This document shows, piece by piece, positions 16,848 to 24,903 of a DNA stretch of 64,000 bases. The position numbers and the translations under genes were made by a program. Within the stretch, counting starts at the first letter, position 1. Each line of letters starts with the position of its first letter. The DNA comes from Promicromonospora umidemergens. GTDB lineage: Bacteria > Actinomycetota > Actinomycetes > Actinomycetales > Cellulomonadaceae. The notes under the pieces are model-generated. The model was given only the letters and a program-made list of their open reading frames with translations, had not been told where the DNA came from and searched no databases. Where the stretch lies: positions 124,001 to 188,000 of the forward strand of contig NZ_JAMTCT010000003.1 in the NCBI RefSeq assembly GCF_024171995.1. Direction: 5' to 3'.

Positions 16848-17903
16848 ATGAAGCCCCCTCCTCTCCTCCGGCTGCGGCCGGGCACGCCGGTGCTCAGCCG
16901 CGGCGGCGGCCAGATGCAGTGCGGATCCGACCCGCGCTGGTCGTTCGTGCTGTCGGGACTCACCCCTGCCGAGGAGACGTGGCTCGAGGAGATCGCCGAG
17001 CGCCGGCACGTGACGGTCGAGCAGTCTGCGGCGCGGTGCGGTGTGCCCGCCGAGCGGCGCGACGAGATCATGACCGTCCTGGTTCGCGCAGGTGTGCTCG
17101 TCCCGGTGCCAGGAACCGTGGGTGCGGTGACCGCTCCGGCCGACGGCGCCGCCGACGCGACGGCGCTCGGCATGCTGCGGCCCGACGGCGCGGGCCTCGC
17201 GACCCTGGCCGACCGCGCGCGGCGCATGGTCGGCGTGGTCGGCCTCGGGCGGCTGGGGACGGCCGTCGCGCTGCACCTGGCGACAGCCGGCGTCGGCCGG
17301 CTCCTTCTGCACGACCCCCTGCCGGTGCAGATCACCGACGTCGGGCTGGGCGGCCTGCGGACCATCGACGTGGGACAGGCGCGCGACGCCGCGGTGCGAG
17401 CGCTGCTGGCGGAGCGTTCACCGCGCGTGGCCGTACGGGTGGACGACAGCGGGGCGGGCGGCATGGGGCTGGACCCGACAGCACTCGACGTCGTGGTGGT
17501 CACCGAGCCGCACGCCGCCCATCCTGCGCGGTACCAGCGGCTGCTCGGCCTCGGGGTGCCGCACCTGCCGGTGGTGGTGCGGGAGGCGGACGTCGTCGTG
17601 GGGCCGTTCGTCCGGCCGGGCCGGTCAGCGTGCGTCACCTGTGTGGACCTTGCCCACGCCGACGCCGACCGCGAGTGGCCGGCGCTGGCGACGCAGCTAC
17701 GGAAGACGGCGGAGCCGACGCACGAGGCGACGCTCGCCGCCGTGGCAGCGGCAACGGCCGCCGGCCAGGTGCTCGCCCAGCTGGACGGGCACCGGCCGGC
17801 GGCCGTCGGTGCGTGCCTGGAGATCTCGCTCCCGGCGGGGCTCCCCCGCGCCAGGCCGGCAGACCCGCACCCGCGCTGCGGCTGCGTGACCCTGCCTGCC
17901 TGA
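16848..17903 (+). CDS. ThiF/cyclodehydratase-like Rossmann protein
   Basis: A 351-residue protein resembling the ThiF-like/RiPP-recognition half of azole-forming cyclodehydratases. It has a Rossmann motif VGVVGLGRLGTAVALHLA, then GPFVRPGRSACVTCVDLA, and ends with HPRCGC; the two CxxC/CxC pairs would bind zinc. No YcaO, dehydrogenase or precursor peptide gene is nearby, so it is an orphan. The ATG at 16848 is chosen by alignment start. Confidence 0.75.
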   Translation: MKPPPLLRLRPGTPVLSRGGGQMQCGSDPRWSFVLSGLTPAEETWLEEIAERRHVTVEQSAARCGVPAERRDEIMTVLVRAGVLVPVPGTVGAVTAPADGAADATALGMLRPDGAGLATLADRARRMVGVVGLGRLGTAVALHLATAGVGRLLLHDPLPVQITDVGLGGLRTIDVGQARDAAVRALLAERSPRVAVRVDDSGAGGMGLDPTALDVVVVTEPHAAHPARYQRLLGLGVPHLPVVVREADVVVGPFVRPGRSACVTCVDLAHADADREWPALATQLRKTAEPTHEATLAAVAAATAAGQVLAQLDGHRPAAVGACLEISLPAGLPRARPADPHPRCGCVTLPA

Positions 17904-18002
17904 GCCGGAGGTGCAGCGCAGGGTGGGGGCCGAGGGACGAGGCACCCGCCCGGAGCGGAACCGCAGGCTCAGGCAGTACGAGTAGAGCCTGACCCTCCCG
18001 TT

Positions 18003-18057
18003 GAGTGCTGGGTATTTGTTGGTCCAGGGCTGCTTGCCCAGCGAATACCCAGCACTC
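18003..18057. terminator. 20-bp-arm hairpin between convergent genes
   Basis: Arms 18003-18022 and 18038-18057 pair over 20 positions with two G-U wobbles and no mismatches around a 15-base loop. It lies between the stop of the ThiF-like gene and the stop of whiB7. The wobble pairs suggest the structure is kept as RNA, consistent with a two-way terminator. Confidence 0.7.
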
Positions 18058-18072
18058 GATGCTTCGGCTTGG

Positions 18073-18438
18073 TCAGGCCGCGGCGACGTTCTCCGACTTG
18101 CGGGGCCTGCCGCGGCCACGCTTACGAGCGACGACGGCGCCGTCGACGAAGACCTCGCCGCCCCAGACGCCCCAGGGCTCGTTGCGCTCGAGGGCGCCGG
18201 CGAGGCAACCCTGCATCAGGGGGCAGGTGCGGCACAGGGCCTTGGCCTGCTCCACCTGGGTGCTGTGCTCGGCGAACCACAGCTCCGGGTCGTTGGTACG
18301 GCACGGCAGCAGTGTGTCCATCAGCCGGTTGAACTCCGCCGAGTCCGAACCGGTCCGGCTCGTTGCGGGGTGTTGGGGCGGGTCCCAGGGGCCCGAGCCG
18401 CCCTGGGGAAGAGTGTCGAGGAGCGCAGTGAGGCGCAC
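18073..18438 (-). CDS. whiB7: WhiB7-type iron-sulfur transcriptional activator
   Basis: A 121-residue Wbl protein. Four Cys (46, 69, 72, 78) bind the 4Fe-4S cluster, the G[I/V]WGG turn that binds sigma-A is GVWGG at 90-94, and the AT-hook RGRGRPRK at 107-114 marks the WhiB7/WblC subgroup. In mycobacteria and Streptomyces it induces intrinsic resistance to ribosome-targeting antibiotics. It starts at GTG (18438) with AGGAG seven bases upstream. A ~400-base leader with upstream ORF and attenuator controls it, and its neighbour uvrD2 is conserved with M. tuberculosis. Confidence 0.93.
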   Translation of the reverse strand: MRLTALLDTLPQGGSGPWDPPQHPATSRTGSDSAEFNRLMDTLLPCRTNDPELWFAEHSTQVEQAKALCRTCPLMQGCLAGALERNEPWGVWGGEVFVDGAVVARKRGRGRPRKSENVAAA

Positions 18439-18548
18439 GGTTGTCTCCTGTGTCCTGTATGGATGAACGTCGTCGGTGAACGTCTGGGGGAACAGGACCC
18501 CGGGCTAGATCTCTGCCGGCCGGCCCTGACAGGGCCGGGTCTCCGGGC

Positions 18549-18588
18549 AAAAACTAAGGCCGCGGGTCCTAGATGGACTCCGCGGCCT
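18549..18588 (-). terminator. whiB7 leader attenuator
   Basis: On the minus strand, 18588-18575 and 18569-18557 form a GC-rich stem (one bulge, five-base loop), followed by TAG and a TTTTT tract at 18553-18549. It sits between the upstream ORF stop (18603) and the whiB7 start (18438). This is the arrangement known for whiB7/wblC, where stalled translation of the leader ORF prevents the terminator and lets transcription through. Confidence 0.8.
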
Positions 18589-18602
18589 GGATGACTCGGT
18601 CG

Positions 18603-18779
18603 TTAGACCGGCGAGTCTCCTGGAGATGCGGAGTCGGGTGCGAGAGCGGACGGCTTGCTGCCTCCGCGGTGAGTGCGCGCGCGGAAGGACAGAGCTGCGC
18701 CGGTTGCCGAAACGGGCTCGTTGCCGAGCGTGTACGCGCACACCTGCAGATCCGTCTGCGAAATCATGTTCATCTCCAA
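18603..18779 (-). CDS. whiB7 upstream leader ORF
   Basis: An ORF of about 58 codons in the whiB7 leader, ending TAA 15 bases before the attenuator stem. GGAGG sits eight bases before a TTG at 18779; an ATG at 18773 is two codons in. The peptide has no recognisable domain. Known whiB7 leaders contain such an ORF whose translation state is the antibiotic sensor. Confidence 0.7.
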   Translation of the reverse strand: MEMNMISQTDLQVCAYTLGNEPVSATGAALSFRARTHRGGSKPSALAPDSASPGDSPV

Positions 18780-18849
18780 GACACCCACCTCCTCACTCGA
18801 ATCCGGGCCAGACCTTTCGGTCTCGCCCACTGCCGTCAGGGACATGTGA

Positions 18850-18889
18850 ACAATATGCCGGGCCGCCATGGCGAGCCAACTCTTTTTCC
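18850..18889 (-). promoter_or_regulatory. whiB7 autoregulated promoter
   Basis: On the minus strand TTGGCT (18879-18874), an 18-base spacer and TATTGT (18855-18850) form a sigma-A promoter. An A-rich block, GGAAAAAGAG (18889-18880), lies immediately upstream of the -35, the position where the WhiB7 AT-hook binds. Transcription would start near 18843, giving a ~400-base leader. Confidence 0.75.
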
Positions 18890-18997
18890 AAACTTTCTTG
18901 AGAAGTTTTTCGGACCAGCCGGGATGACCAGCTGGACTGCCCTCCCGGACAGCCGGAACCACTCAGAAATTCTTCGCCCGGCGCCCCGGCGAGCCGC

Positions 18998-21070
18998 TCA
19001 GGGACTCGGTTCAGCCGGTGCGCTCGCCACGATCGCGAGGATCGTGGCGCCGTACCTGTCGATCTTCGCGGGACCGATCCCGTCCACGCGAGCCAGTTCG
19101 GCTATGGCCGAAGGTCGGATCTCCGCGATAGCCGCCAGTGTCGCGTCCGTGAGCACCGTATAGGCGGGCTTGTCCGTCTCCCGGGCCACCTCGAGGCGCC
19201 ACTCACGCAGCGCGTCGAAGAGCGCGGCGTCGTGCACGCCCGTAAGGAGCGCGCGGGCCCGGCCCTTCGGCACGCTGCGGGCACGCGGTGCGCGAGGCTC
19301 GTCCGGCCACAGCCCGTCGAGGAACCTCGTGCGCTTGCGGCTGGCGCGACCACCCGGGTTGCGCGCACGCCCGAACGACAGCTCCAGGTGCTCACGGGCG
19401 CGGGTGATCCCCACGTAGAGCAGGCGACGCTCCTCGTGCACGGCGGCGTCGGTCTCCGCCAGCGAGATGGGCATGAGCCCCTCGCTCATCCCGGCGAGGA
19501 AGACGGCGTCCCACTCCAGGCCCTTCGCCGCGTGCAGCGACGCGAGCGTGACGCCCTCGACCGTCGGCGCGTGCTGCGCGGAAGCGCGCTCGTCGAGCTC
19601 GGCGACGAGCCCGGTGATCGTCGCCGGGTCCTCCGGGGTCGCGGCGGCGGCCAGGTCGTCGGCGAGCGAGACGAGCGCCTGCATGGCGTCCCAGCGTTCC
19701 CTGGCGGCACCACGCGCCGCGGGTGCCTGGTCGGCCCAGCCTGCGGCGGCGAGGACGTCGCGCACCTGGTCGGGCATGGGCAGCTCCGGATCGGCCGACC
19801 GGGCGGCGCCGCGCAGCAGCACTATCGCGTCGCGCACCTCCTTGCGCTGGAAGAAGCGCTGCCCGCCCCGCACCAGGTACCCCACACCGGCGTCGGCGAA
19901 CGCCGCCTCGAAGGCCTCCGACTGGGCGTTGGTGCGGTAGAGCACGGCTATCTCGCTCGGCTTCACGCCCGACTGGATCAGGCGCGCGGCGCGGGTGGCG
20001 ACACCCTTCGCCTCGGCCTCGTCGTCGTCGTACGCCGTGAAGGCGGCCGGCGGGCCGGGCTTCCGCTGTGCGACCAGCTCCAGCGCCTGGTGGGCCCCGC
20101 CCGCGCGGCCCGCGCGCTTGAGCACCTCGTTGGCGAGGTTCACCACCTGGGGCGTGGAGCGGTAGTCGCGCACGAGGCGGATCTCCTGCGCCTCCGGGTA
20201 GGCACGCCGGAACTCCAGGAGGTGACGCGGCGAGGCGCCGGTGAAGGAGTAGATGGTCTGCGACGGGTCACCCACCACGCACAGCTCCTTGCGTCCGCCG
20301 AGCCACTGGTCCAGCAGGAACTGCTGCAGCGGCGACACGTCCTGGTACTCGTCCACGACGAAGCGCCGGTACTGCGAGCGCACCTCGTCCGCCACGTTCT
20401 TGTGGCTGTTCAGCATGTCCCCGAGCATGAGGAGCACGTCCTCGAAGTCGATGACCTCGCGTTCCGTCTTCACGTCCTCGTACGCCGTGATGAGGCGCGA
20501 CACCGTCTGCGCGTCGTAGCCCGACGGCGCCTCGCGGCCGGTCGCGGACGCCGCCCTCTCGTAGTCGTCCGCCGTGACCAGCGAGACCTTCGCCCACTCC
20601 ACCTCGCTGCTGAGGTCGCGGACGGCCACGCGGTCCACGCTGAGACCGAGCCGGCGCGCCGCCTCCGCGATGATCTGTGCCTTGTGCTCCTGCAGCCGGG
20701 GCGGGGCTCCGCCAACGACGCGCGGCCAGAAGTACCCGAGCTGGCGCAGCGCCGCGGCGTGGAACGTGCGGGCCTGTACGCCCTGGACGCCGAGCTCACG
20801 CAGGCGGGTGCGCATCTCTCCGGCCGCTCGCGCCGTGAAGGTCACGGCCAGCACGCTGGTCGGCTTGTAGGCGCCGATGCGGACGCCGTACGCGATGCGG
20901 TGCGTGATGGCGCGCGTCTTGCCGGTGCCCGCTCCGGCTAGCACCACCACCGGACCGTTGAGCGCGAGGGCGACCTCGCGCTGCTCGGGGTCGAGGGCGG
21001 TCAGGATCGCGTCGGGGCTCATCGGTCCAGGATGATTCGAACCGGCGGCGGAGTTGGTCTGGGTGAGCAT
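18998..21070 (-). CDS. uvrD2: ATP-dependent DNA helicase UvrD2
   Basis: A 690-residue superfamily 1A helicase: Walker A GAGTGKTR near residue 40, VVDEYQDVSPLQQ, GDPSQTIYSFTGA and VTFTARAAGEM motifs. A C-terminal HRDC-like domain (TLAAIAEIRPSAIAELARV) identifies UvrD2 rather than UvrD1/PcrA. The ATG at 21070 is used; a second in-frame ATG at 21022 lies just before the conserved helicase start. Only 40 bases separate it from the divergent mycoredoxin gene. Confidence 0.93.
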   Translation of the reverse strand: MLTQTNSAAGSNHPGPMSPDAILTALDPEQREVALALNGPVVVLAGAGTGKTRAITHRIAYGVRIGAYKPTSVLAVTFTARAAGEMRTRLRELGVQGVQARTFHAAALRQLGYFWPRVVGGAPPRLQEHKAQIIAEAARRLGLSVDRVAVRDLSSEVEWAKVSLVTADDYERAASATGREAPSGYDAQTVSRLITAYEDVKTEREVIDFEDVLLMLGDMLNSHKNVADEVRSQYRRFVVDEYQDVSPLQQFLLDQWLGGRKELCVVGDPSQTIYSFTGASPRHLLEFRRAYPEAQEIRLVRDYRSTPQVVNLANEVLKRAGRAGGAHQALELVAQRKPGPPAAFTAYDDDEAEAKGVATRAARLIQSGVKPSEIAVLYRTNAQSEAFEAAFADAGVGYLVRGGQRFFQRKEVRDAIVLLRGAARSADPELPMPDQVRDVLAAAGWADQAPAARGAARERWDAMQALVSLADDLAAAATPEDPATITGLVAELDERASAQHAPTVEGVTLASLHAAKGLEWDAVFLAGMSEGLMPISLAETDAAVHEERRLLYVGITRAREHLELSFGRARNPGGRASRKRTRFLDGLWPDEPRAPRARSVPKGRARALLTGVHDAALFDALREWRLEVARETDKPAYTVLTDATLAAIAEIRPSAIAELARVDGIGPAKIDRYGATILAIVASAPAEPSP

Positions 21071-21110
21071 CGTCTGCGATTCTCGCAGCAACCACTGACA
21101 AGGAGCACAG

Positions 21111-21392
21111 ATGTCCGAGACGACCCCGCCGATCCTCGCGCCGATCCCTGCGGACGGCACGGTCCTGATGTACTCGACGACCTGGTGCGGGTACTGCCGT
21201 CGGCTGCGTACACAGCTCGACTCGGAGGGCATCGGCTACACGGTCATCGACATCGAGCAGCAGCCCGAGTTCGCCGCCTACGTCGAGCAGGTCAACGGCG
21301 GCAACCAGACGGTACCCACCGTCGTGTACCCCGACGGCTCTGCGGCGACGAACCCGAGCCTGGCAGCCGTGAAGCTTGCGCTGGCGAACTGA
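21111..21392 (+). CDS. mrx1: mycoredoxin (glutaredoxin-like)
   Basis: A 93-residue glutaredoxin-fold protein with active site WCGYC (Cys26, Cys29) and the cis-proline loop TVPTVVYPDG. Mycoredoxins reduce mycothiol mixed disulfides in actinobacteria. AAGGAG lies seven bases before the ATG. Divergent from uvrD2, as in M. tuberculosis. Confidence 0.92.
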   Translation: MSETTPPILAPIPADGTVLMYSTTWCGYCRRLRTQLDSEGIGYTVIDIEQQPEFAAYVEQVNGGNQTVPTVVYPDGSAATNPSLAAVKLALAN

Positions 21393-21401
21393 CCCCCGGG
21401 C

Positions 21402-21484
21402 TGGTCGGCAGGACGTCCCGTAGTCGGTAGTCCGTCACGTGTTCGGCACTCCGGGGTGCCGATCATCTGACGTTCTGCCGACCA
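21402..21484. terminator. compound hairpin between mrx1 and nudC
   Basis: Outer arms 21402-21417 and 21469-21484 pair over 16 positions with one G-U wobble, and a separate inner hairpin lies at 21444-21461 (cggcac/gtgccg). The structure fills the gap between convergent stops and is a likely two-way terminator. Confidence 0.55.
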
Positions 21485-21494
21485 TCCGCCCCGG

Positions 21495-22448
21495 TCAGTC
21501 CTCCAGGCGAGCGCCGTACCAGTCCTCGATCAGCGAGCGGGCGATCGAGGAGCGGCCCGGTAGGCCCAGGTCGCCGTCGGCCACCGCCGCGGCCATCTCC
21601 TCCCGGGTGAACCAGTCGGCCTCGGCGATCTCGTCCTCCTGTCGCACCAGCCGCGTGGTGGACGCGCGAGCGCGGAAGCCGAGCATGAGGGAAGCGGGCA
21701 GCGGCCAGGACTGGCTGCCGCGGTACTCGACCGAGTCGGGGTCGACGACGACGGCGACCTCCTCCATGGTCTCGCGCACCACCGCCTGCTCGAGCCCTTC
21801 CCCCGGCTCCACGAACCCGGCCAGCACCGACCGGCGGCCTGGGGCCCACTGCGCCCCGCGGGCCAGGAGCAGGCGGTCGTCGGCGTCGGTGATGGCCATG
21901 ATCACGGCGGGGTCGGTCCGCGGGAACTGGTTCGTGCCGTCGGCCGGGCAGTGCCGGACCCAGCCGCCCTGCGTCACCTCCGACCTCGTGCCGCACCGCG
22001 GGCAGTGGGTGTGCACCGCGTGCCACTGGGACAGCGCGATGGCCTCGACCACGAGTCCCTGTGCCAGGTCGGGTTCGTCGATGGTGCGCAGCCCGGCCCA
22101 CTCGACGTCGAGGTCGGGCTCCGCCTCCGCGTCGGCAAGGACCGCCGCGAGGTAGGCGACGCCGTCGGCCTCCCCGAGGAAGAGGTACGTGCCGACGGCG
22201 AGGTGCGCGACGTCGTCGGGCGCGAACAGTGCGAGCCGCTGGCCGGCCAACGCTGCCCGGTTCCCGCGCACCACGAGCACCCGGGTGCCCAGCTCCTTGA
22301 GAAGGTCGCCCACGAGGCCCGGCTCGGCGCGTCGATGCGCGGCGCGGTAGTGAGCGGCACGGGCGAGGGGGAGGTCGAGAACTGGCACAGGACGACAGTA
22401 GCCGCCCACCACGGCACCCGGATCCTGGCCGGCTCGACGGAGCACCAT
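21495..22448 (-). CDS. nudC: NAD(+) diphosphatase / RNA deNADding Nudix hydrolase
   Basis: About 317 residues. A zinc-ribbon (CPRCG ... HCPADG, with Asp where a fourth Cys is usual) precedes the Nudix box GFVEPGEGLEQAVVRETMEE, and the NudC-specific SQSWPLPASLM follows. The box ends EEVAV instead of EExGU. NudC cleaves NAD(H) and NAD-capped RNA. The ATG at 22448 with GAGGT upstream is preferred; an in-frame start at 22490 would run into the padR operator. Synteny (uvrD2-mrx1-nudC) supports the call. Confidence 0.9.
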   Translation of the reverse strand: MVLRRAGQDPGAVVGGYCRPVPVLDLPLARAAHYRAAHRRAEPGLVGDLLKELGTRVLVVRGNRAALAGQRLALFAPDDVAHLAVGTYLFLGEADGVAYLAAVLADAEAEPDLDVEWAGLRTIDEPDLAQGLVVEAIALSQWHAVHTHCPRCGTRSEVTQGGWVRHCPADGTNQFPRTDPAVIMAITDADDRLLLARGAQWAPGRRSVLAGFVEPGEGLEQAVVRETMEEVAVVVDPDSVEYRGSQSWPLPASLMLGFRARASTTRLVRQEDEIAEADWFTREEMAAAVADGDLGLPGRSSIARSLIEDWYGARLED

Positions 22449-22472
22449 CTCGGCGACCTCGAACCTTGTCTT

Positions 22473-22497
22473 GCAAGACTTGTATTGCAAGTCTTGC
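22473..22497. promoter_or_regulatory. PadR operator palindrome
   Basis: Perfect 10-base arms gcaagacttg / caagtcttgc (22473-22482, 22488-22497) with a five-base spacer overlap the -35 of padR. PadR regulators usually repress their own operon from such a dyad. Extra half-site-like ttgcaag/cgcaag motifs lie on both sides. Confidence 0.75.
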
Positions 22498-22512
22498 TAC
22501 GCAAGGTTAGAT
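22485..22512 (+). promoter_or_regulatory. padR promoter, probably leaderless
   Basis: TTGCAA (22485-22490), a 16-base spacer and TTAGAT (22507-22512) form a promoter whose start point would fall at about the ATG at 22520. No ribosome binding site is present, so the padR mRNA is probably leaderless. Confidence 0.6.
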
Positions 22513-22519
22513 TTCTGTC

Positions 22520-22852
22520 ATGACCGAAGAGCGCATCGCGACGAACCTCCGCAAGGGAGTGCTCGAGTACTGCGTGCTCGCGCTGCTCTCCCACGGCGAG
22601 AAGTACGGCCTGGAGCTGGCGGACGACCTCACCACGCGAGGGCTCATCGCGAGCGAGGGCAGCCTGTACCCGTTGCTGGCCCGCATGCGCGAGAACGGGC
22701 TCGTCGAGCCCCGATGGGACGCGTCCGGCACCGGCCGTCCCCGCCGCTACTACGCCATCACCGATGACGGCACCGGCCAGCTCACCACCTTCGCCCAGGT
22801 CTGGGCGTCGCTCGGCGCGCAGGTCGACGCCCTGCTGGAGGGATCACGATGA
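22520..22852 (+). CDS. PadR-family transcriptional regulator
   Basis: A 110-residue PadR winged-helix protein: LRKGVLEYCVLALLSHGEKY, then GLIASEGSLYPLLARMRENG and PRRYYAITDDG, all family signatures. It overlaps the next gene by ATGA, so the two are translationally coupled. It probably represses the pair through the palindrome at 22473-22497. Confidence 0.92.
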   Translation: MTEERIATNLRKGVLEYCVLALLSHGEKYGLELADDLTTRGLIASEGSLYPLLARMRENGLVEPRWDASGTGRPRRYYAITDDGTGQLTTFAQVWASLGAQVDALLEGSR

Positions 22853-23772
22853 CTGAGAACATCACGATGACCGAGAGGACCGCGATGAACGCGAACACCG
22901 AGGGCGCCTACCTGCGTGACGTGGGCAAGCGCCTGCGTGCGCTCACCCCCGAGCAGCGCGATGCGGTGCTCGACGACGTCCGAGCCCACTTCGCGGATGC
23001 CGCGGATGCGGGCCGCACCCCTGAGCAGGCCGCGGAGAGCCTCGGCGACCCTGCGCAGTTCACCGAACGAGTACGGACCGAGCTGGGCCACGAACGAGGC
23101 CAGACCGACCGGATGAGGCGCGTGCTGCAGTGGCTCGCGACCGGTGTGGCGGTCTTCTCCGCGATGTTCGTCTCGTTCTGGCACCCGGACGACTCCCTCC
23201 CGATGCCGAACACCCAGTTCGAGGCGCACGGCTTCGGGATCGTGCTGTTGAGCCTGGTCCCCGCGCTGATCGCGGCGCTCCCGAACTTCGCCTCCTCGCG
23301 TGCCCGTACCGTCTTCACCGCCGCGGTGGCGATCATGCTGTCGGTCGTGAGCTTCACCTTCCCCGAGGGCTGGGCTTTCGCCCCCACCGCCTGGCTCGCG
23401 TGGGCCGCACTCGTCGTACCGGTCATCGCCCGCAACGGACCGCCCGCGGCCGGCTGGCGGATCGCCGGAGGTGTGCTCGCCGTCCTGCCCATGGCCCTGG
23501 GTGTCGGCGGGGCCCTCGTCGGCAGCTGGGGCCTGACCCTCGAGAGCGTGCTCTACACCGCCGTGGTCGCCGCTCTTGGCGTGCTGATGGCCCTCGGCAA
23601 GCCGTGGGCCGGCATCATCCTGGCCGTGGTCGGCGTCGCGGCTCTGGTGTATTCCGCGCTCGATCCGGGGATGCTCACCTCGGGCGTCTGGTGGGCGGGC
23701 GGGCTGTTCATCACCCTCGGCGCGAGCCAAGCCCTCATGCACGCCCGGCCGCGCACGCCCGGCCGCATGTAG
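22849..23772 (+). CDS. HAAS-domain membrane protein (PadR partner)
   Basis: A 307-residue protein with an N-terminal HAAS/DUF1700-type helical domain (YLRDVGKRLRALTPEQRDAV, about 21-80) followed by around seven to eight hydrophobic segments. PadR-HAAS pairs are common, and the HAAS protein is thought to sense or transmit a membrane signal. The ATG at 22849 overlaps the padR stop; MNANTEG twelve codons on is an alternative start. Confidence 0.8.
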   Translation: MTENITMTERTAMNANTEGAYLRDVGKRLRALTPEQRDAVLDDVRAHFADAADAGRTPEQAAESLGDPAQFTERVRTELGHERGQTDRMRRVLQWLATGVAVFSAMFVSFWHPDDSLPMPNTQFEAHGFGIVLLSLVPALIAALPNFASSRARTVFTAAVAIMLSVVSFTFPEGWAFAPTAWLAWAALVVPVIARNGPPAAGWRIAGGVLAVLPMALGVGGALVGSWGLTLESVLYTAVVAALGVLMALGKPWAGIILAVVGVAALVYSALDPGMLTSGVWWAGGLFITLGASQALMHARPRTPGRM

Positions 23773-23945
23773 CACTGCCAGGCCCCACCACCGGGTCCGT
23801 CCGAGAACGAGGCACGTCACGTCGCCGGGTGCGAGACCACCCGACCGTGTGACGTGCCTCTGACGTGCCGCTCCGGTCCACGCGGGAGCACGGACACACC
23901 ACCGCGCTGTGCCATGGCACGCGAACACTGCAATACGGTGAGCAC

Positions 23946-24866
23946 GTGTCCCGCACGCCCCTCGCCCTCGCCGCCCTCTCGACCGCCGCCGTGCCCGGTC
24001 TCGACGCCCAGTCGGTCCGTGTCGGCGACCTCGTCGGCGACTACGACGTAGCCGTCGTCACGGGCCAGGACGACCAGGAATGGGTAGTTCGCGCACCGCG
24101 CACCACGGTGGCCGGCGCGGCTCTGGAGGCGGAGATCGAGCTGCTCGACGCGCTCCGCCTGTACATCGACACGGGGGTGCTCCCGTTCGTCGTGCCGCAG
24201 GTCGCCGGCTACGCCCTGCTGCCGGAAGGTGGCCGGGCGGTGGTGCACCGGCGGATCATCGGCAGCAACCTCGACGTCGAGGCGCTGGAGTCGGGCCCCG
24301 GTCTGGCCGCCGACCTGGGCCGGGCCATCGCCGCCATCCACGAGCTGCCGACCTCCGTCGTCGAGACGTGCGGCCTGCCCAGCTACACGGCCACCGAGTA
24401 CCGCGAGCGGCGGCTCACGGAGGTGGACGAGGCCGCGAGGACCGGGCGGGTGCCATCCACGCTGCTGCGACGCTGGGAGACGGCGCTCGAGGACGTGTCC
24501 CTCTGGAAGTTCAAGCCGGTCGTCGCGCACGGCGACCTGGCGCCGGACCAGCTGCTCGTGGACCGGCAGCGGGTCGTGGCGGTCTCGGGCTGGTCGGAGG
24601 CCCGCGTGGCCGACCCGGCCGACGATCTTGCCTGGCTCATCGCCGCGGCCCCGATCGAGGCGGTCGACTCGATCATGGAGGCCTACCAGCTGCGCCGCAC
24701 CGAGCTGAGCGACTCGCGCCTCGCGGAGCGCGCGATGCTCGTGGGCGAGCTGGCCCTCGCACGGTGGCTGTTGCACGGCGTGCGGCACCGGCTGCCCGAG
24801 GTGGTCGAGGACGCGACGTCGATGCTGGAGGACCTGGACGAGGCGACGCTCGAAGAGGGCGCTTAG
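23946..24866 (+). CDS. aminoglycoside/macrolide phosphotransferase-like protein, altered active site
   Basis: A 306-residue APH/Mph-fold protein. The catalytic-loop HGD is kept (195-197), but the Asn normally at the end of HGDxxxxN is Gln202, and the metal-binding Asp of the usual IDW motif is Gly215 (SGWSEARVADP). Loss of both metal ligands argues for weak or no kinase activity or a changed role. The GTG at 23946 (GGTGA upstream) is the likely start. It lies next to the convergent adnB gene, not in a resistance cassette. Confidence 0.75.
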   Translation: MSRTPLALAALSTAAVPGLDAQSVRVGDLVGDYDVAVVTGQDDQEWVVRAPRTTVAGAALEAEIELLDALRLYIDTGVLPFVVPQVAGYALLPEGGRAVVHRRIIGSNLDVEALESGPGLAADLGRAIAAIHELPTSVVETCGLPSYTATEYRERRLTEVDEAARTGRVPSTLLRRWETALEDVSLWKFKPVVAHGDLAPDQLLVDRQRVVAVSGWSEARVADPADDLAWLIAAAPIEAVDSIMEAYQLRRTELSDSRLAERAMLVGELALARWLLHGVRHRLPEVVEDATSMLEDLDEATLEEGA

Positions 24867-24903
24867 GCTCCGCCTGTCGGCCACGCTCGCGTGGACGACA
24901 GCG

